Source: Desulfovibrio porci (GTDB lineage: Bacteria > Desulfobacterota > Desulfovibrionia > Desulfovibrionales > Desulfovibrionaceae). From it: a stretch of 64,000 nt of DNA. Positions 32,556 to 41,060 of this stretch are shown piece by piece. The stretch spans positions 62,001-126,000 of the forward strand of contig NZ_VUMH01000011.1 of assembly GCF_009696265.1 (NCBI RefSeq), written 5' to 3'. Each line of letters starts with the position of its first letter. Positions within the stretch are counted from its first letter, which is position 1. Made by a program: the position numbers and the translations under genes. Below the pieces are notes generated by a model. That model was not told the DNA's origin. It ran no database searches and saw nothing but the letters and a program-made list of their open reading frames with translations.

Positions 32556-33973
32556 ACAACGGCAAGCGCGCTTTGTCGGGCCGGAACACTGCCCCCTCGT
32601 TGCGGTTCTTGAAAAAATTGCCGCGCGACGGGCGCACAGCCGCCCTGCACGCGCTGTTGCTGACTGGCGCGGGTCTGAGCGCGCAGGAGGCCCTGGCCGC
32701 CGCCCTGGCCGACACGCAATCCGGCCTGCCGGGGCGGAATGACGCGTTGTCGTCGCAGGAACGTCATCTTTGTGCCGAACTGGTTTACGGCTGCCTGCGT
32801 TCTGAAATCCGCATTGCGTATCTTTTGGGACGGGTCCTGCCCCGGCCCGAACGACTGCCGCTTCCTCTGTCGCATATTCTCGTACTTGCGGTGTATGCCC
32901 TGCTGTTTCAGGAGCGTGTGCCTGACCATGCGGCCGTGCATGGCGCGGTGGAGCAGGCGGAACGCCTTTTCGGCCGCTCTCTGGCGCGAGTGGCCAACGG
33001 CGCATTGCGTTCCATCCAGCGTTTCGGCGCGGCTGTGAATACGCCCGAATTTTATACCGAAGATACTGGTCGGGGGACTTTTGGCGCATGGGACGGCCTT
33101 TGCCGCTATTACAGTTTGCCGCGTTGGTTTGCGGATCTCTGGCTTGCGGCTTACGGCGAGGAGAGCGCGCTGTCCCTGATGCGGCGTTCTTTCGCCCGTC
33201 CCTGGACCGGCTTGCGGATCAATGCCCGCCATGCGCTTGCGCCGGACTTGCGCGCGGCCTTGCTTGCCCTTGCTGAAAATGGCCGTGGGCAGGCTGTGGG
33301 GCTCTGGGGCATGGCTTTTGCGCCGGGCGCACTGCCCACGGAAGTGCTGGGCAACAGTCTGGAGCATTGGCGACGCGGCGGAGCGCTTTCCTTTCAGTCT
33401 GCGGGTTCACAACTGGTTTTGGAAGAGCTGGGCCTTACCTGTTGGCAGGGTAAGGTCTGGGACGCCTGCGCGGGTTTCGGCGGTAAAAGCGCGGCTCTTT
33501 TGGAACGCGGCGTGGATGTGGCCCTGAGTACGGACCGCGCCTGGTCGCGGTTGCGCCATCTTCCGGGTCTGTGCCGGGATTTGCGCCTGCCGGCTCCGGC
33601 TGTCTGTCTGGCGGATGCGACAGCGCCGCCGCTGTCCCGCTGGGACGGCCATATTCTTCTGGACGCGCCTTGCAGCGGGTTGGGCGTGCTGGCGCGGCGG
33701 CCTGACATCCGCAAGGCTTCCCGCCGCTCTCCGGCGGATCTGGAGCAGCTTGCGGATTTGCAGAGCCGCCTGCTGGACAGGCTCGGCGGCCTGCTGCAGC
33801 CGGGCAGGGAACTGGCTTACATTACCTGCACCCTGAACCCTGCGGAAAATGAGCAGGCCGTGGCCCGCTTGTTGCGGGCACGGCCTGAGCTTGCGTTGCT
33901 GCGCCAGTGGCAGACCCCCCATGCGCACCCCTGGCTGGAGGGCATGTACGGCGCTGTGTTGCGCCGGGCCTGA
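32552..33973 (+). CDS. rsmB: 16S rRNA m5C967 methyltransferase RsmB-like
   Basis: 473 residues from GTG 32552, which overlaps the DUF116 stop by 4 nt and has GGGGA upstream; the frame extends earlier but inside DUF116. A NusB-like N-terminal RNA-binding part (~20-150) precedes a Rossmann methyltransferase: SAM site WDACAGFGGKSAALLE (~305), DAPCSGLGVLARRPDI (motif IV Cys, ~370) and YITCTLNPAENE (catalytic Cys, ~427). It methylates a cytosine in 16S rRNA; the exact position is by homology. It converges on parB with a 12-nt gap. Confidence 0.88.
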   Translation: MNNGKRALSGRNTAPSLRFLKKLPRDGRTAALHALLLTGAGLSAQEALAAALADTQSGLPGRNDALSSQERHLCAELVYGCLRSEIRIAYLLGRVLPRPERLPLPLSHILVLAVYALLFQERVPDHAAVHGAVEQAERLFGRSLARVANGALRSIQRFGAAVNTPEFYTEDTGRGTFGAWDGLCRYYSLPRWFADLWLAAYGEESALSLMRRSFARPWTGLRINARHALAPDLRAALLALAENGRGQAVGLWGMAFAPGALPTEVLGNSLEHWRRGGALSFQSAGSQLVLEELGLTCWQGKVWDACAGFGGKSAALLERGVDVALSTDRAWSRLRHLPGLCRDLRLPAPAVCLADATAPPLSRWDGHILLDAPCSGLGVLARRPDIRKASRRSPADLEQLADLQSRLLDRLGGLLQPGRELAYITCTLNPAENEQAVARLLRARPELALLRQWQTPHAHPWLEGMYGAVLRRA

Positions 33974-33985
33974 GTCGCGGCCTGT

Positions 33986-34915
33986 TCATGCGTTCGGCAG
34001 GTCCACGCCCAGACGCGCCAGCAGGTTTTGCAATTCCCCGGCGCTGGCGTAGGACAGGGTGATTTTTCCATTCTGCTCATTGCCGCTGACCAGCGCCTTG
34101 CAGGCTAAGGTTTGGCTGAGATTTTCCTGCAAGCTGCGGATTTGCGCACTTTTTTTGCGCCCCGTGCGGGCGCGCGGTTCTTTTTCGGTACGGGCTTCGC
34201 CCGGTGAGGCGTTTTCCGCCTGCCAGGGCAGGAGATGGTTTTCCCGCCAGAAGCTTGCGGCTTCCTCGGCATCACGCACGGTCAGCGCGTGGCTGATGAT
34301 ACGCCGGCGCAGCGCTTCGGCGGCTTCCGCATCCGTCACGCCCAGCAGGCAGCGGGCGTGCCCGGCGCTGATGTTTCCACCGCGCAGATCATCACGTGCG
34401 GCTTGGCTCAACTGCAGCAGACGCAGGGCATTGGCAATGGCCGGACGGCTTTTGCCGAGGCGCGCGGCCAGCTCCTCCTGGGTCAGCTCCAGCGCGTCGC
34501 GCAGGCCTTGCAGGGCCTGCGCCTCTTCAATGGGGTTGAGGTCTTCGCGTTGCAGGTTTTCGATCAGGGCGGCAGCCATAACCTCCTTGTCGCTCAACTC
34601 GCGCACGAAGACCGGCACCTGGGCCAGCCCGGCCAGGCGCGCGGCGCGCCAGCGGCGTTCACCGGCCACAATCTGGTAGGTTGTCCCGTCGCTCTGCGGG
34701 CGCACCAGCAGCGGTTGAATGATGCCCTGAGCTTTGATGGAGTCGGCCAGTTCCCGCAGACTTTCAGGGTCAAAATGCCGGCGCGGCTGGTCCGGATTGG
34801 GCCGCAATACCGTAAGCGGGAGCAGGCTGATGTCGCCCTTGGTTTCGCGTTGCGGTTCGGACCCGCCGAAAAGCGCGTCCAGGCCCCGCCCCAGACCCTT
34901 GTTTGCGTTGCTCAT
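33986..34915 (-). CDS. parB: Chromosome partitioning protein ParB
   Basis: 309 residues. Begins MSNANKGLGRGLDALFGG, the usual ParB N-terminus that contacts ParA; ENLQREDLNPIEEA and AGERRWRAARLAGL (~86, box II, CTP/arginine patch) and a central helix-turn-helix follow; residues ~225-255 form a variable linker and the end a dimerisation domain. It binds parS and spreads as a CTP-dependent clamp. GGAG precedes the ATG. Unusually, parA is not adjacent: an opposite-strand gene lies between. Confidence 0.95.
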   Translation of the reverse strand: MSNANKGLGRGLDALFGGSEPQRETKGDISLLPLTVLRPNPDQPRRHFDPESLRELADSIKAQGIIQPLLVRPQSDGTTYQIVAGERRWRAARLAGLAQVPVFVRELSDKEVMAAALIENLQREDLNPIEEAQALQGLRDALELTQEELAARLGKSRPAIANALRLLQLSQAARDDLRGGNISAGHARCLLGVTDAEAAEALRRRIISHALTVRDAEEAASFWRENHLLPWQAENASPGEARTEKEPRARTGRKKSAQIRSLQENLSQTLACKALVSGNEQNGKITLSYASAGELQNLLARLGVDLPNA

Positions 34916-35303
34916 GTCTTCTCCTTGTCGTGTTGCCCGCGCCTTGACAAGTGACCCCGTCGCGCGGCACGCTGCTCCAACCTGATTATTTTTGAAGGGC
35001 TGTGCGTTTCGAAAATTTGCTCAGCTGCAAGACGCGTCGGCGTTGTTGCCGATCACCATCAGCGGCACGCGTTTGGCTCTTTTGTCGTTAACGGCGCCTG
35101 TTCTTTGGGCTGTCTTAGGCCCTCAGGCTGAATCATTAACGCGCGGGGCATCTTCTGGCGGATAAGTGCACGCGTTTGGCGACAACAGAGTGCTTGCGCG
35201 TTTTGTTTCATTGTGTTTGCTACTGAAGTTCTCAACTCTAACCTGTTCCGGCGAGAGCGACTTTTAACTGTTCGCGACATTTTCTCAGCTGAAGGAATTT
35301 CTT
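34916..35303. other. Intergenic region between divergent parB and zinc-ribbon gene
   Basis: About 390 nt that should contain the promoters of parB (minus) and of the gene at 35304 (plus). A 73-codon minus-strand frame (35059-35280) has no ribosome site or family likeness and is not annotated. No parS, tRNA or strong terminator was found. Confidence 0.4.
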
Positions 35304-35705
35304 ATGTCAGATTCGTTGCAACTGCTTTATCTCACTGATGCCGACAAGCATGTCCAGGCTGTGCAGATTCCCTGGGAACTCTGGCGGAAAATCGAACCCC
35401 TGGCCCGGCCGGTGCTGGATTCTCTCATGAAACCGTCTTCTGAAGAGCCTGTTGAACCTCTTCCGGCTTTTGAGGAATTTTTGCACTACTGGGATTTCCG
35501 CTACCCCTACAGTCCGGCTGTGAACTGTCCGCATTGCGGCGCGGCCACGCAGAACTGGCGTGACGACCCGGCGCATCCTTTCCGCTTGACCAACGCCAAC
35601 CTGGGCGGCCTGCTGGTCTTTCATTGCCGGGCCTGTGGCGCGACAATCCGGCAGAAACATTTTCGTGACCATATGGCTGTGGAGCATACTGCACCCAAGG
35701 CCTGA
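35304..35705 (+). CDS. Zinc-ribbon protein of unknown function
   Basis: 133 residues, soluble. Residues ~73-125 contain CPHCG and CRACG pairs followed by a His-rich HFRDHMAVEH, a likely zinc-binding fold; the first 60 residues are acidic. AAGGA stands before the ATG. It lies between parA and parB on the opposite strand and converges on parA (12 nt apart). The function is unknown; a nucleic-acid or protein contact is suggested only by the zinc ribbon. Confidence 0.75.
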   Translation: MSDSLQLLYLTDADKHVQAVQIPWELWRKIEPLARPVLDSLMKPSSEEPVEPLPAFEEFLHYWDFRYPYSPAVNCPHCGAATQNWRDDPAHPFRLTNANLGGLLVFHCRACGATIRQKHFRDHMAVEHTAPKA

Positions 35706-35717
35706 CAGGTTAGCGCG

Positions 35718-36506
35718 TTATTGCAGCACGGTGCTCTTTTTGGAAGGCCGCCGCAGCACCACTTCCTTGGCGAGGCCCAGGTAAGCTTCCGCACCCTTGG
35801 ATTTGATGTCGTAATGGATAATGGATTTGCCGTGGCTGGGAGCTTCCGAAAGGCGCACATTGCGGGGGATGACCGTTTCAAACAAATGATCAGGGAAGCA
35901 ACGGCGCACTTCATTCTTTACTTCACGGGTGAGCCGGTTGCGGATGTCATACATGGTCAGCACCACACCGAGCAGCGCCAGATTGGGGTTGAGCCGTTTT
36001 TTAACCTGCTCGTAGGTCTGGAGCAATTTGACGATGCCTTCCAGGGCAAAAAATTCGCATTGCAGGGGAATCAGCAGTTCCGTGGCCGCGCAAAGGGCGT
36101 TGAGCGTCAGCAGGCCCAGTGAAGGCGGACAGTCCAGGATAATGTACTCGTAGTCGTCGTTGACCCGCTTGAGGCATTCGTCCAGGTAAAACTCGCGAGC
36201 CATTTTATCCACCAGTTCCAGTTCAACGGCGACAAGATTGGTGCTGGCCGGCAGGATATCCAGAAAGGGAGTACGGCTTTTGGCAATGCTCTGGCGTATA
36301 TTGTCCGGCGAGTAAAACGTGCTGTACAAGTCGCCGCTCAACTCTTCCTGGTTCAGGCCGAGGCCGCTGGTGCTGTTGGCCTGTGGATCGCAATCCACCA
36401 GTAGCACTTTTTTTTCCATAACGGCCAGGGCCGCGGAAAGATTGATGGCAGTCGTGGTTTTGCCCACCCCGCCTTTTTGATTGGCAATGGAAATGATGCG
36501 CGCCAT
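35718..36506 (-). CDS. parA: Chromosome partitioning ATPase ParA
   Basis: 262 residues. Deviant Walker A KGGVGKTTTAINL (~11), VDCDPQANSTSGLG (~40) and YIILDCPPSLG (~120) mark a ParA/Soj ATPase without an N-terminal DNA-binding domain. It moves ParB-parS complexes apart after replication. GGAGG precedes the ATG, and a parS-like site lies 87 nt upstream. Confidence 0.95.
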   Translation of the reverse strand: MARIISIANQKGGVGKTTTAINLSAALAVMEKKVLLVDCDPQANSTSGLGLNQEELSGDLYSTFYSPDNIRQSIAKSRTPFLDILPASTNLVAVELELVDKMAREFYLDECLKRVNDDYEYIILDCPPSLGLLTLNALCAATELLIPLQCEFFALEGIVKLLQTYEQVKKRLNPNLALLGVVLTMYDIRNRLTREVKNEVRRCFPDHLFETVIPRNVRLSEAPSHGKSIIHYDIKSKGAEAYLGLAKEVVLRRPSKKSTVLQ

Positions 36507-36592
36507 ACAGTGACCTCCGCTTCCTCTGCGTATCTGACCGGCTGATTAATACTGCGGGATTGAATCCGGCGGCTGGGTCCTTGTTTTTTGAG

Positions 36593-36608
36593 TGTTTCAC
36601 ATGAAACA
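36593..36608. promoter_or_regulatory. parS: parS-like ParB-binding site
   Basis: TGTTTCACATGAAACA differs from the consensus TGTTNCACGTGAAACA at one central base. It lies just upstream of parA, a usual place. The remaining 36507-36832 gap probably holds the promoters of parA and of the divergent response regulator; I see nothing else there. Confidence 0.8.
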
Positions 36609-36832
36609 ATTTTCAAGGCACCGCGCCGCCATACAATGTTGTTTGTAAAAGAGGCGGGCAAACGCGTCAAGGCGTATGTTTTATTTGCGGGCTCAAGCGA
36701 GTCGTCAGTGTGTGGATAGATTAAAAGTATTTTGTCGCCGCCGGAACCTCTTGGATCTCTTGCCGGATGGCCGAAATCTGGATAAAAATGCAAGAACGTC
36801 GTAAGCGGCGCGACACTTGATCGGGAGAGCTT

Positions 36833-37234
36833 ATGTGTGGGACGCGCATCCTGCTTGTGGATGATGAGGAAGATGTCACCCGAATACTGGCAAAACGCCT
36901 GGAACGGCGCGGGTATTCCTGCGGCCGGGCCGCCAACGGCCAGGAAGCCGTGGAGGCCATGGAAGGGGAATGTTTTCCCATTGTGGTGATGGATGTAAAA
37001 ATGCCGGTGCTGGACGGCATGGGCGCTTTACAGCGGATTGCCGAACGTTGGCCAAAGACGCAGATTATACTGCTTTCGGGACATGCCGATATGCAATTGG
37101 CGGTTCAGGCCATGACGCAAGGTGCGTTCGGTTATTTAATGAAGCCCGTGGACTTTGATGATCTGCTCTTTAAAATTGAAGATGCCGCCATGCAAAGCCG
37201 GTTGGAATACGGCAATGAAGCGACGGGGCGCTGA
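36833..37234 (+). CDS. Single-domain response regulator
   Basis: 133 residues, a receiver domain only: acidic pair in VDDEED (~9-14), phospho-acceptor Asp in VVMDVKMP (~54), LLSGHAD (~83) and YLMKPVD with the conserved Lys (~104). There is no output domain. GGGAG precedes the ATG. No kinase adjoins it. It is co-directional with the DsbA-like gene 14 nt or more downstream. Confidence 0.9.
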   Translation: MCGTRILLVDDEEDVTRILAKRLERRGYSCGRAANGQEAVEAMEGECFPIVVMDVKMPVLDGMGALQRIAERWPKTQIILLSGHADMQLAVQAMTQGAFGYLMKPVDFDDLLFKIEDAAMQSRLEYGNEATGR

Positions 37235-37278
37235 AGAACGTTACTTCGGTGAAGCTTACAACCTATTATGAGGGACAT

Positions 37279-38088
37279 ATGAGTATTTTCGCTAAAAGGT
37301 TTTTTGCTTTGAGTTTGCTGTTGGCCTTGAGTGGGCTTTGTCTGCCGGGCGGCGCGCCCCGCGCGGCAGGTCAGGTCACGGAAGATAACCTGCCGCAGCT
37401 GCTGGAAAAGGCCTTGCGCGAGCACCCGGATATTGTGCTGGACGTGTTGCGCCGCAATAGCGAGGCTGTGCTGGATATCGCCCAGCAGGGTTCCAATATG
37501 CGCCGCAAGCGCAATTTGGAAACTCAGTGGCGTGAAGATATGAAAACGCCCAAAAGCGTGCGCCTGGAAGGCCGTCCGGTGCTGGGATCGCCCAAGGCCA
37601 AGGTGCGCATTGTGGCTTTTTCCGATTTTACCTGTCACTTCTGCCAGCAGGCTTCCAAAACCGTGGATGCTCTCTTGCAGGAATATGGCAAGGACATCAG
37701 CCTGGTCTTCAAAAATCTGCCTTTGGATGAAAAAGGGCCGGGTGGGCAGGCGGCGGCCTATTTTGTGGCTATCTCGCAGCAGAGCGAGGAAAAGGCCTGG
37801 AAGTTCTACAAAGCCCTGTTCGCCGACCGGGACCGGCTGGTGACCGAGGGTGAGGATTTTCTGAAAAAGACCGCGCAGGATCTGGATGTGGATATGAAGC
37901 GCCTGGCACGGGACGTGCGCGGCAAGAAGGTCAGCGACATTCTTGCGGAGGATCAGCAGGATGCGCAAAAGCTCGGCGTGGAGGGCACGCCATATTTTCT
38001 GGTCAACAATCTGGTGGTCCGCGGCGCGCTGCCCCTGGATCTGTTCAAAGGCGCGGTGGACATGTCCCTCAAGCAAAGCGGCAAGTAA
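37279..38088 (+). CDS. Periplasmic DsbA-family thiol oxidoreductase
   Basis: 269 residues from ATG 37279, chosen because it begins a signal peptide (FAKRFFALSLLLALSG) and has AGGGA just upstream. An N-terminal helical region (~40-85, as in ScsC/Com1 oligomerisation segments) leads to a DsbA-like thioredoxin fold with the CHFC active site (~118) and the cis-Pro loop GVEGTPYF (~238). It should form or shuffle disulfides in periplasmic proteins. The partner DsbB or DsbD is not in the window. Confidence 0.85.
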   Translation: MSIFAKRFFALSLLLALSGLCLPGGAPRAAGQVTEDNLPQLLEKALREHPDIVLDVLRRNSEAVLDIAQQGSNMRRKRNLETQWREDMKTPKSVRLEGRPVLGSPKAKVRIVAFSDFTCHFCQQASKTVDALLQEYGKDISLVFKNLPLDEKGPGGQAAAYFVAISQQSEEKAWKFYKALFADRDRLVTEGEDFLKKTAQDLDVDMKRLARDVRGKKVSDILAEDQQDAQKLGVEGTPYFLVNNLVVRGALPLDLFKGAVDMSLKQSGK

Positions 38089-38092
38089 GGTG

Positions 38093-38551
38093 ATGATCAC
38101 CATGGCGGAAAGGGCGGATCTGGAGCGGATTCTTGCCCTGCAATACCTGGCGTACCAGAGCGAAGCCCGCCTGCTGAACAATTTCGCCATTCCGCCGTTA
38201 CGGGAAAACGTGGAGGATTTGTTGCGTCAGTTTGAGGGGGGCGTGGTTTTTCTCAAGGCCGCGGACGAAGACGCGACGCTTGTGGGGTCCGTCCGCGCCC
38301 GGCTGGATCAAAATACGGTGCATATCGGAAAGCTGATGGTGCATCCGGATCGGCAGGGCAGGGGAGTGGGAACGCAGTTACTGGCGGCCGTTGAATCCGT
38401 CATGGCTAAAACCTGTCCGCAAGCGCGGTACGAGCTTTTTACCAGCAGCCAAAGTCTGCGCAACGTGCGGCTTTACGTGCGCGCGGGTTACCGTCCGGTT
38501 CGCGAAGAGGAAGCGGCGCCCGGTCTGCGTCTGATTTTTCTGGAAAAATAA
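38093..38551 (+). CDS. GNAT-family N-acetyltransferase
   Basis: 152 residues. The acetyl-CoA-binding motif A is KLMVHPDRQGRGVGTQLL (~83-100), and a C-terminal RLYVRAGYRPV-type strand follows. Substrate unknown. ATGs at 38093 and 38102 are both usable, with AAGG upstream. It starts 4 nt after the DsbA-like gene and so is probably co-transcribed. Confidence 0.85.
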   Translation: MITMAERADLERILALQYLAYQSEARLLNNFAIPPLRENVEDLLRQFEGGVVFLKAADEDATLVGSVRARLDQNTVHIGKLMVHPDRQGRGVGTQLLAAVESVMAKTCPQARYELFTSSQSLRNVRLYVRAGYRPVREEEAAPGLRLIFLEK

Positions 38552-38582
38552 GAGCACTACGCACGACCGGTGCGCGTATGCT

Positions 38583-38612
38583 ACAGGGCGCATCCGTACG
38601 GATGCGCCCTGT
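38583..38612 (+). terminator. Perfect palindrome after the GNAT gene, probable terminator
   Basis: Thirty bases form a perfect inverted repeat (15 + 15) 31 nt after the stop, followed by GTTGTTAT. It would end the response regulator/DsbA/GNAT unit and work in either direction. Confidence 0.55.
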
Positions 38613-38663
38613 GTTGTTATAGGCTTTAGCCAGTTGAGCGCACGTAGTGCGCAAAACAAGCAA

Positions 38664-39331
38664 CCACCCGCTACGCGGGTGGCGATAATGTGTTACACAA
38701 AAAAACACCTTTCCCATACGATAGAGTTGTTCAGGCCCATCGTAACTTTTAAGGGAAAGGTGTTTTTATATGGGAACTCGAGTCCAAAGTTTAGCGCACA
38801 CAAAATGGCTATGCAAGTATCATATCGTATTCACACCAACGTACAGAAGAAAAATAATATTTTCCCAATTACGTGACAGCATAAAAGAAATTCTTCGAGA
38901 CCTTTGTAGATACAAAGGTGTTGAAATTTTGGAAGGCCATCTCATGCCGGATCATGTGCATCTGCTGGTTATTCCACCAAAAATGAGTGTATCGAATTTT
39001 ATGGGGTATCTGAAAGGAAAAAGTTCGTTGATGATTTTTGATAAGCACGCAAATCTTAAGTACAAGTTTGGCAACAGAAAATTCTGGGCCGAAGGGTATT
39101 ATGTGAGCACAGTCGGACTCAATGAGACAACGATTAAAAAATATATTTAGCAGCAAGAGAAGCATGACATTATGCAAGACAGGTTGAGTCCACGAGAATA
39201 CCAAGACCCCTTCAAGGGGTAGGCCAAGGCGGCAAGGGCTCTGGGCTTGAACAAAGTGAAAGCCGGCGCCTTTAGACGCTGGCCGGTAACAAGCCCTTAT
39301 AGGGCTGGAGCAAACTACCCGCTATGCGGGT
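38664..39331 (+). mobile_element. IS200-type insertion sequence (IS200/IS605 family)
   Basis: The boundaries given are the terminal hairpins: left CCACCCGC-TAC-GCGGGTGG (38664-38682) and right ACCCGC-TAT-GCGGGT (39317-39331). Such sub-terminal hairpins, in place of inverted repeats, are how Y1 transposases recognise the ends; the true cleavage points are a few bases outside and not determinable here. A 15-bp inverted repeat (38701-38715 with 38753-38767) overlaps the transposase ribosome site, the IS200 feature that limits its expression. Between the transposase and the right end there are about 95 nt without a gene. Confidence 0.8.
38770..39222 (+). pseudogene. tnpA: IS200-type transposase TnpA with an in-frame amber codon
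   Basis: The frame from ATG 38770 runs 126 codons to TAG at 39148-39150; the same frame then continues for another 23 codons (QQEKHDIMQDRLSPREYQDPFKG) to a second TAG at 39220-39222. That tail matches the conserved C-terminus of IS200 TnpA, so a sense codon has become a stop. The HUH motif is intact in MPDHVHLLV (~59-67), and the catalytic Tyr is probably in GYYVSTVG (~112). Loss of 23 residues removes part of the last helix, so the protein may be inactive. AT-richer codon use than the neighbours fits a mobile gene. TAG read-through remains an alternative. Confidence 0.8.
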
Positions 39332-39424
39332 GGTTTTGATGGAGCCCCTTCAAAAGGCGGTGCTGATTCCGCCACAATGGAAATATCCGTTCAGCAATGC
39401 CGCAAAAAGAGAATGCTGTTGCTG

Positions 39425-40018
39425 TCAGTCCGCCGGAGCGGTTTTGTCCCGTCGCTGAATTACCCTGGTCATCCAGGCCCGCAGCTGATCCAGATCCGCT
39501 TGTTGGGTTTTTTCCGAGGCATGCAGCAGAACGCGCAGATTTTCCACATCACTACGCAATTGCTGATTCTCGCGTGCTGTTTCAGACGCCGCCGCTCCGG
39601 TTTGCGGCAGGCGTTCAATCACCGCATGCATGAGCTGCGCAATGCTCTCCAGGGCCTGGGTCTGACGCTCCAGAAGCTGCAGGGCCGCTGTAGGCAGCAA
39701 CTCCGCAACCAAATTCTCCACCTGCCGGACCGGGCAGGGCTCAGGCTCGGGAACAGCAAGAGCGTTACGGGGAAAGCGGGCCAGCAGCGTATTTTCCACA
39801 GCGGCCGCCGTGCGGGAAGTCTGCATCTGCTCCAGTATGGCGGCAATAACTTCCAGGGTTTCCGGTCGGTAGCGCCGTCGGCGGCCTTCGCCCACACTGG
39901 GGATAAAGGCCGCGAAGCGTTTACAGTAATAGCGGGTTGTGGATTCCGGCAGGGAAAAATGGCGGGAAATATCCGCAATGCTCAGAAGGCCTTCGGTCCG
40001 TGATGCCGTGCGCGCCAT
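39425..40018 (-). CDS. MerR-like helix-turn-helix regulator
   Basis: 197 residues from ATG 40018, which has GGAGGCG upstream; the longer frame (to 40186) lacks support. Residues ~12-65 form a MerR-type winged helix-turn-helix (LSIADISRHFSLPESTTRYYCKRF), followed by RRRRYRP. The rest is helical with coiled-coil-like heptads (~115-190) and no effector motif. It is probably a dimeric DNA-binding protein. Target genes are not evident. A plus-strand frame over the same bases is a shadow. Confidence 0.75.
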   Translation of the reverse strand: MARTASRTEGLLSIADISRHFSLPESTTRYYCKRFAAFIPSVGEGRRRRYRPETLEVIAAILEQMQTSRTAAAVENTLLARFPRNALAVPEPEPCPVRQVENLVAELLPTAALQLLERQTQALESIAQLMHAVIERLPQTGAAASETARENQQLRSDVENLRVLLHASEKTQQADLDQLRAWMTRVIQRRDKTAPAD

Positions 40019-40275
40019 GACGCCTCCTGCAAGCGTATCGCAGCATTGCTGTGGTGGAATATCCAGAGCGATTTGCCGTTGAAGATATTTTATTTTCAAT
40101 AATTGCGCTGCCCGCGTGCTGAAAAAACGCGGATTACCTTGCTGTTGAGCCCGGACGGCTGGAAAAACAGACGTCATGCGCAACAAAACGCAATAGCGGC
40201 AGGCGCAAATCCCCTAATCTATTTTCCAGACATACTTCAAACAATCTATGATAGCAAGCTGCGTACTTGCGAAAA

Positions 40276-40303
40276 AAGCCCCGCGCCAAAGGGTGCGGGG
40301 CTT
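40276..40303 (-). terminator. Rho-independent terminator of the NlpC/P60 gene
   Basis: On the minus strand AAGCCCCGC pairs with GCGGGGCTT (9 bp, 10-nt loop) and the stem runs into TTTTTT. It is 24 nt beyond the stop of the gene at 40327. Confidence 0.85.
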
Positions 40304-40326
40304 AACATCAATAAACGCAATGTGGT

Positions 40327-40824
40327 TCAGCGCACGACTCGGCGCACGGAAATCAGTTTGCTGCGCCAGTAGGGAATGTTCATGCTTTCCATGCGCACGC
40401 GCTCGCCCCGGCGCGGACTGTGGATAAAAGAGTCGCCGCCGGCGTAAATGCCGGTATGCAGACCGCGCGGGCTTTGCCCGGTGCGGAAAACCACAATGTC
40501 GCCGGGACGGGCCAGATTTTTCGGCACGGACTGCCCGGCCCGGGCCTGATCCACCGTGATTCTGGGCACATTCAGACCGTTCTGACGGTAGGCCCACCAG
40601 ATCAGACCCGAGCAGTCAAAGCCTTTTTGAGGTGAGGCGCCGCCCAGTCGATATTTTTTGCCCATCTGGCTGTAGGCGGTATGTACCACTTTTTGCGCTT
40701 TAACGGGCGTCGGACCATTATCCGCCGGTCGGAACAAACCACAGCCCGTCAACAGCGCCGCCAACAGCGGCCCGAGAACGCAAACGCGCCAGAAGTGCGT
40801 GGATGTGTGGTGTTCTCTCTCCAT
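40327..40824 (-). CDS. NlpC/P60-family lipoprotein
   Basis: 165 residues from ATG 40824. The signal sequence ends in a lipobox LLTGC. The NlpC/P60 fold has FDCSGLIWW (catalytic Cys), GLHTGIYAGGDSF (catalytic His) and IHSPRRGERV. Members hydrolyse gamma-D-Glu-diaminopimelate or related bonds in peptidoglycan. The lipid anchor places it in the envelope. An upstream in-frame ATG adds 19 residues that would spoil the signal peptide, so the internal start is preferred. Confidence 0.88.
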   Translation of the reverse strand: MEREHHTSTHFWRVCVLGPLLAALLTGCGLFRPADNGPTPVKAQKVVHTAYSQMGKKYRLGGASPQKGFDCSGLIWWAYRQNGLNVPRITVDQARAGQSVPKNLARPGDIVVFRTGQSPRGLHTGIYAGGDSFIHSPRRGERVRMESMNIPYWRSKLISVRRVVR

Positions 40825-41002
40825 AAACTGTCTCAATAATGTATAGAAAATTTTTAAAACTGTATTAAAGCCATCTCTCAAAATATCACTATTGATCCTT
40901 TCGGCATATCACAGAAAAACTTAAGTGAAAAAAGCAATACAAACAGCTAATGGAAAAGCCAAAATCAGAAAAAACTTGTGAAAACGCTGTCCGGGACATA
41001 AA

Positions 41003-41029
41003 AGAGGCCCCCGCAGTGCGGGGGCCTCT
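41003..41029 (-). terminator. Rho-independent terminator of nrfHA
   Basis: A 12-bp perfect stem with a 3-nt loop; on the minus strand the stem ends in TCTTTT. It is 32 nt past the nrfA stop. The preceding 40825-41002 stretch is AT-rich and likely holds the promoter of the NlpC/P60 gene. Confidence 0.85.
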
Positions 41030-41060
41030 CATCTCATGCGCGTTTTCAGCGTCCGAAGAA

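Noticed and set aside
35059-35280. 73-codon minus-strand frame in the parB upstream gap
   Set aside because: No ribosome site, odd composition and no family likeness.
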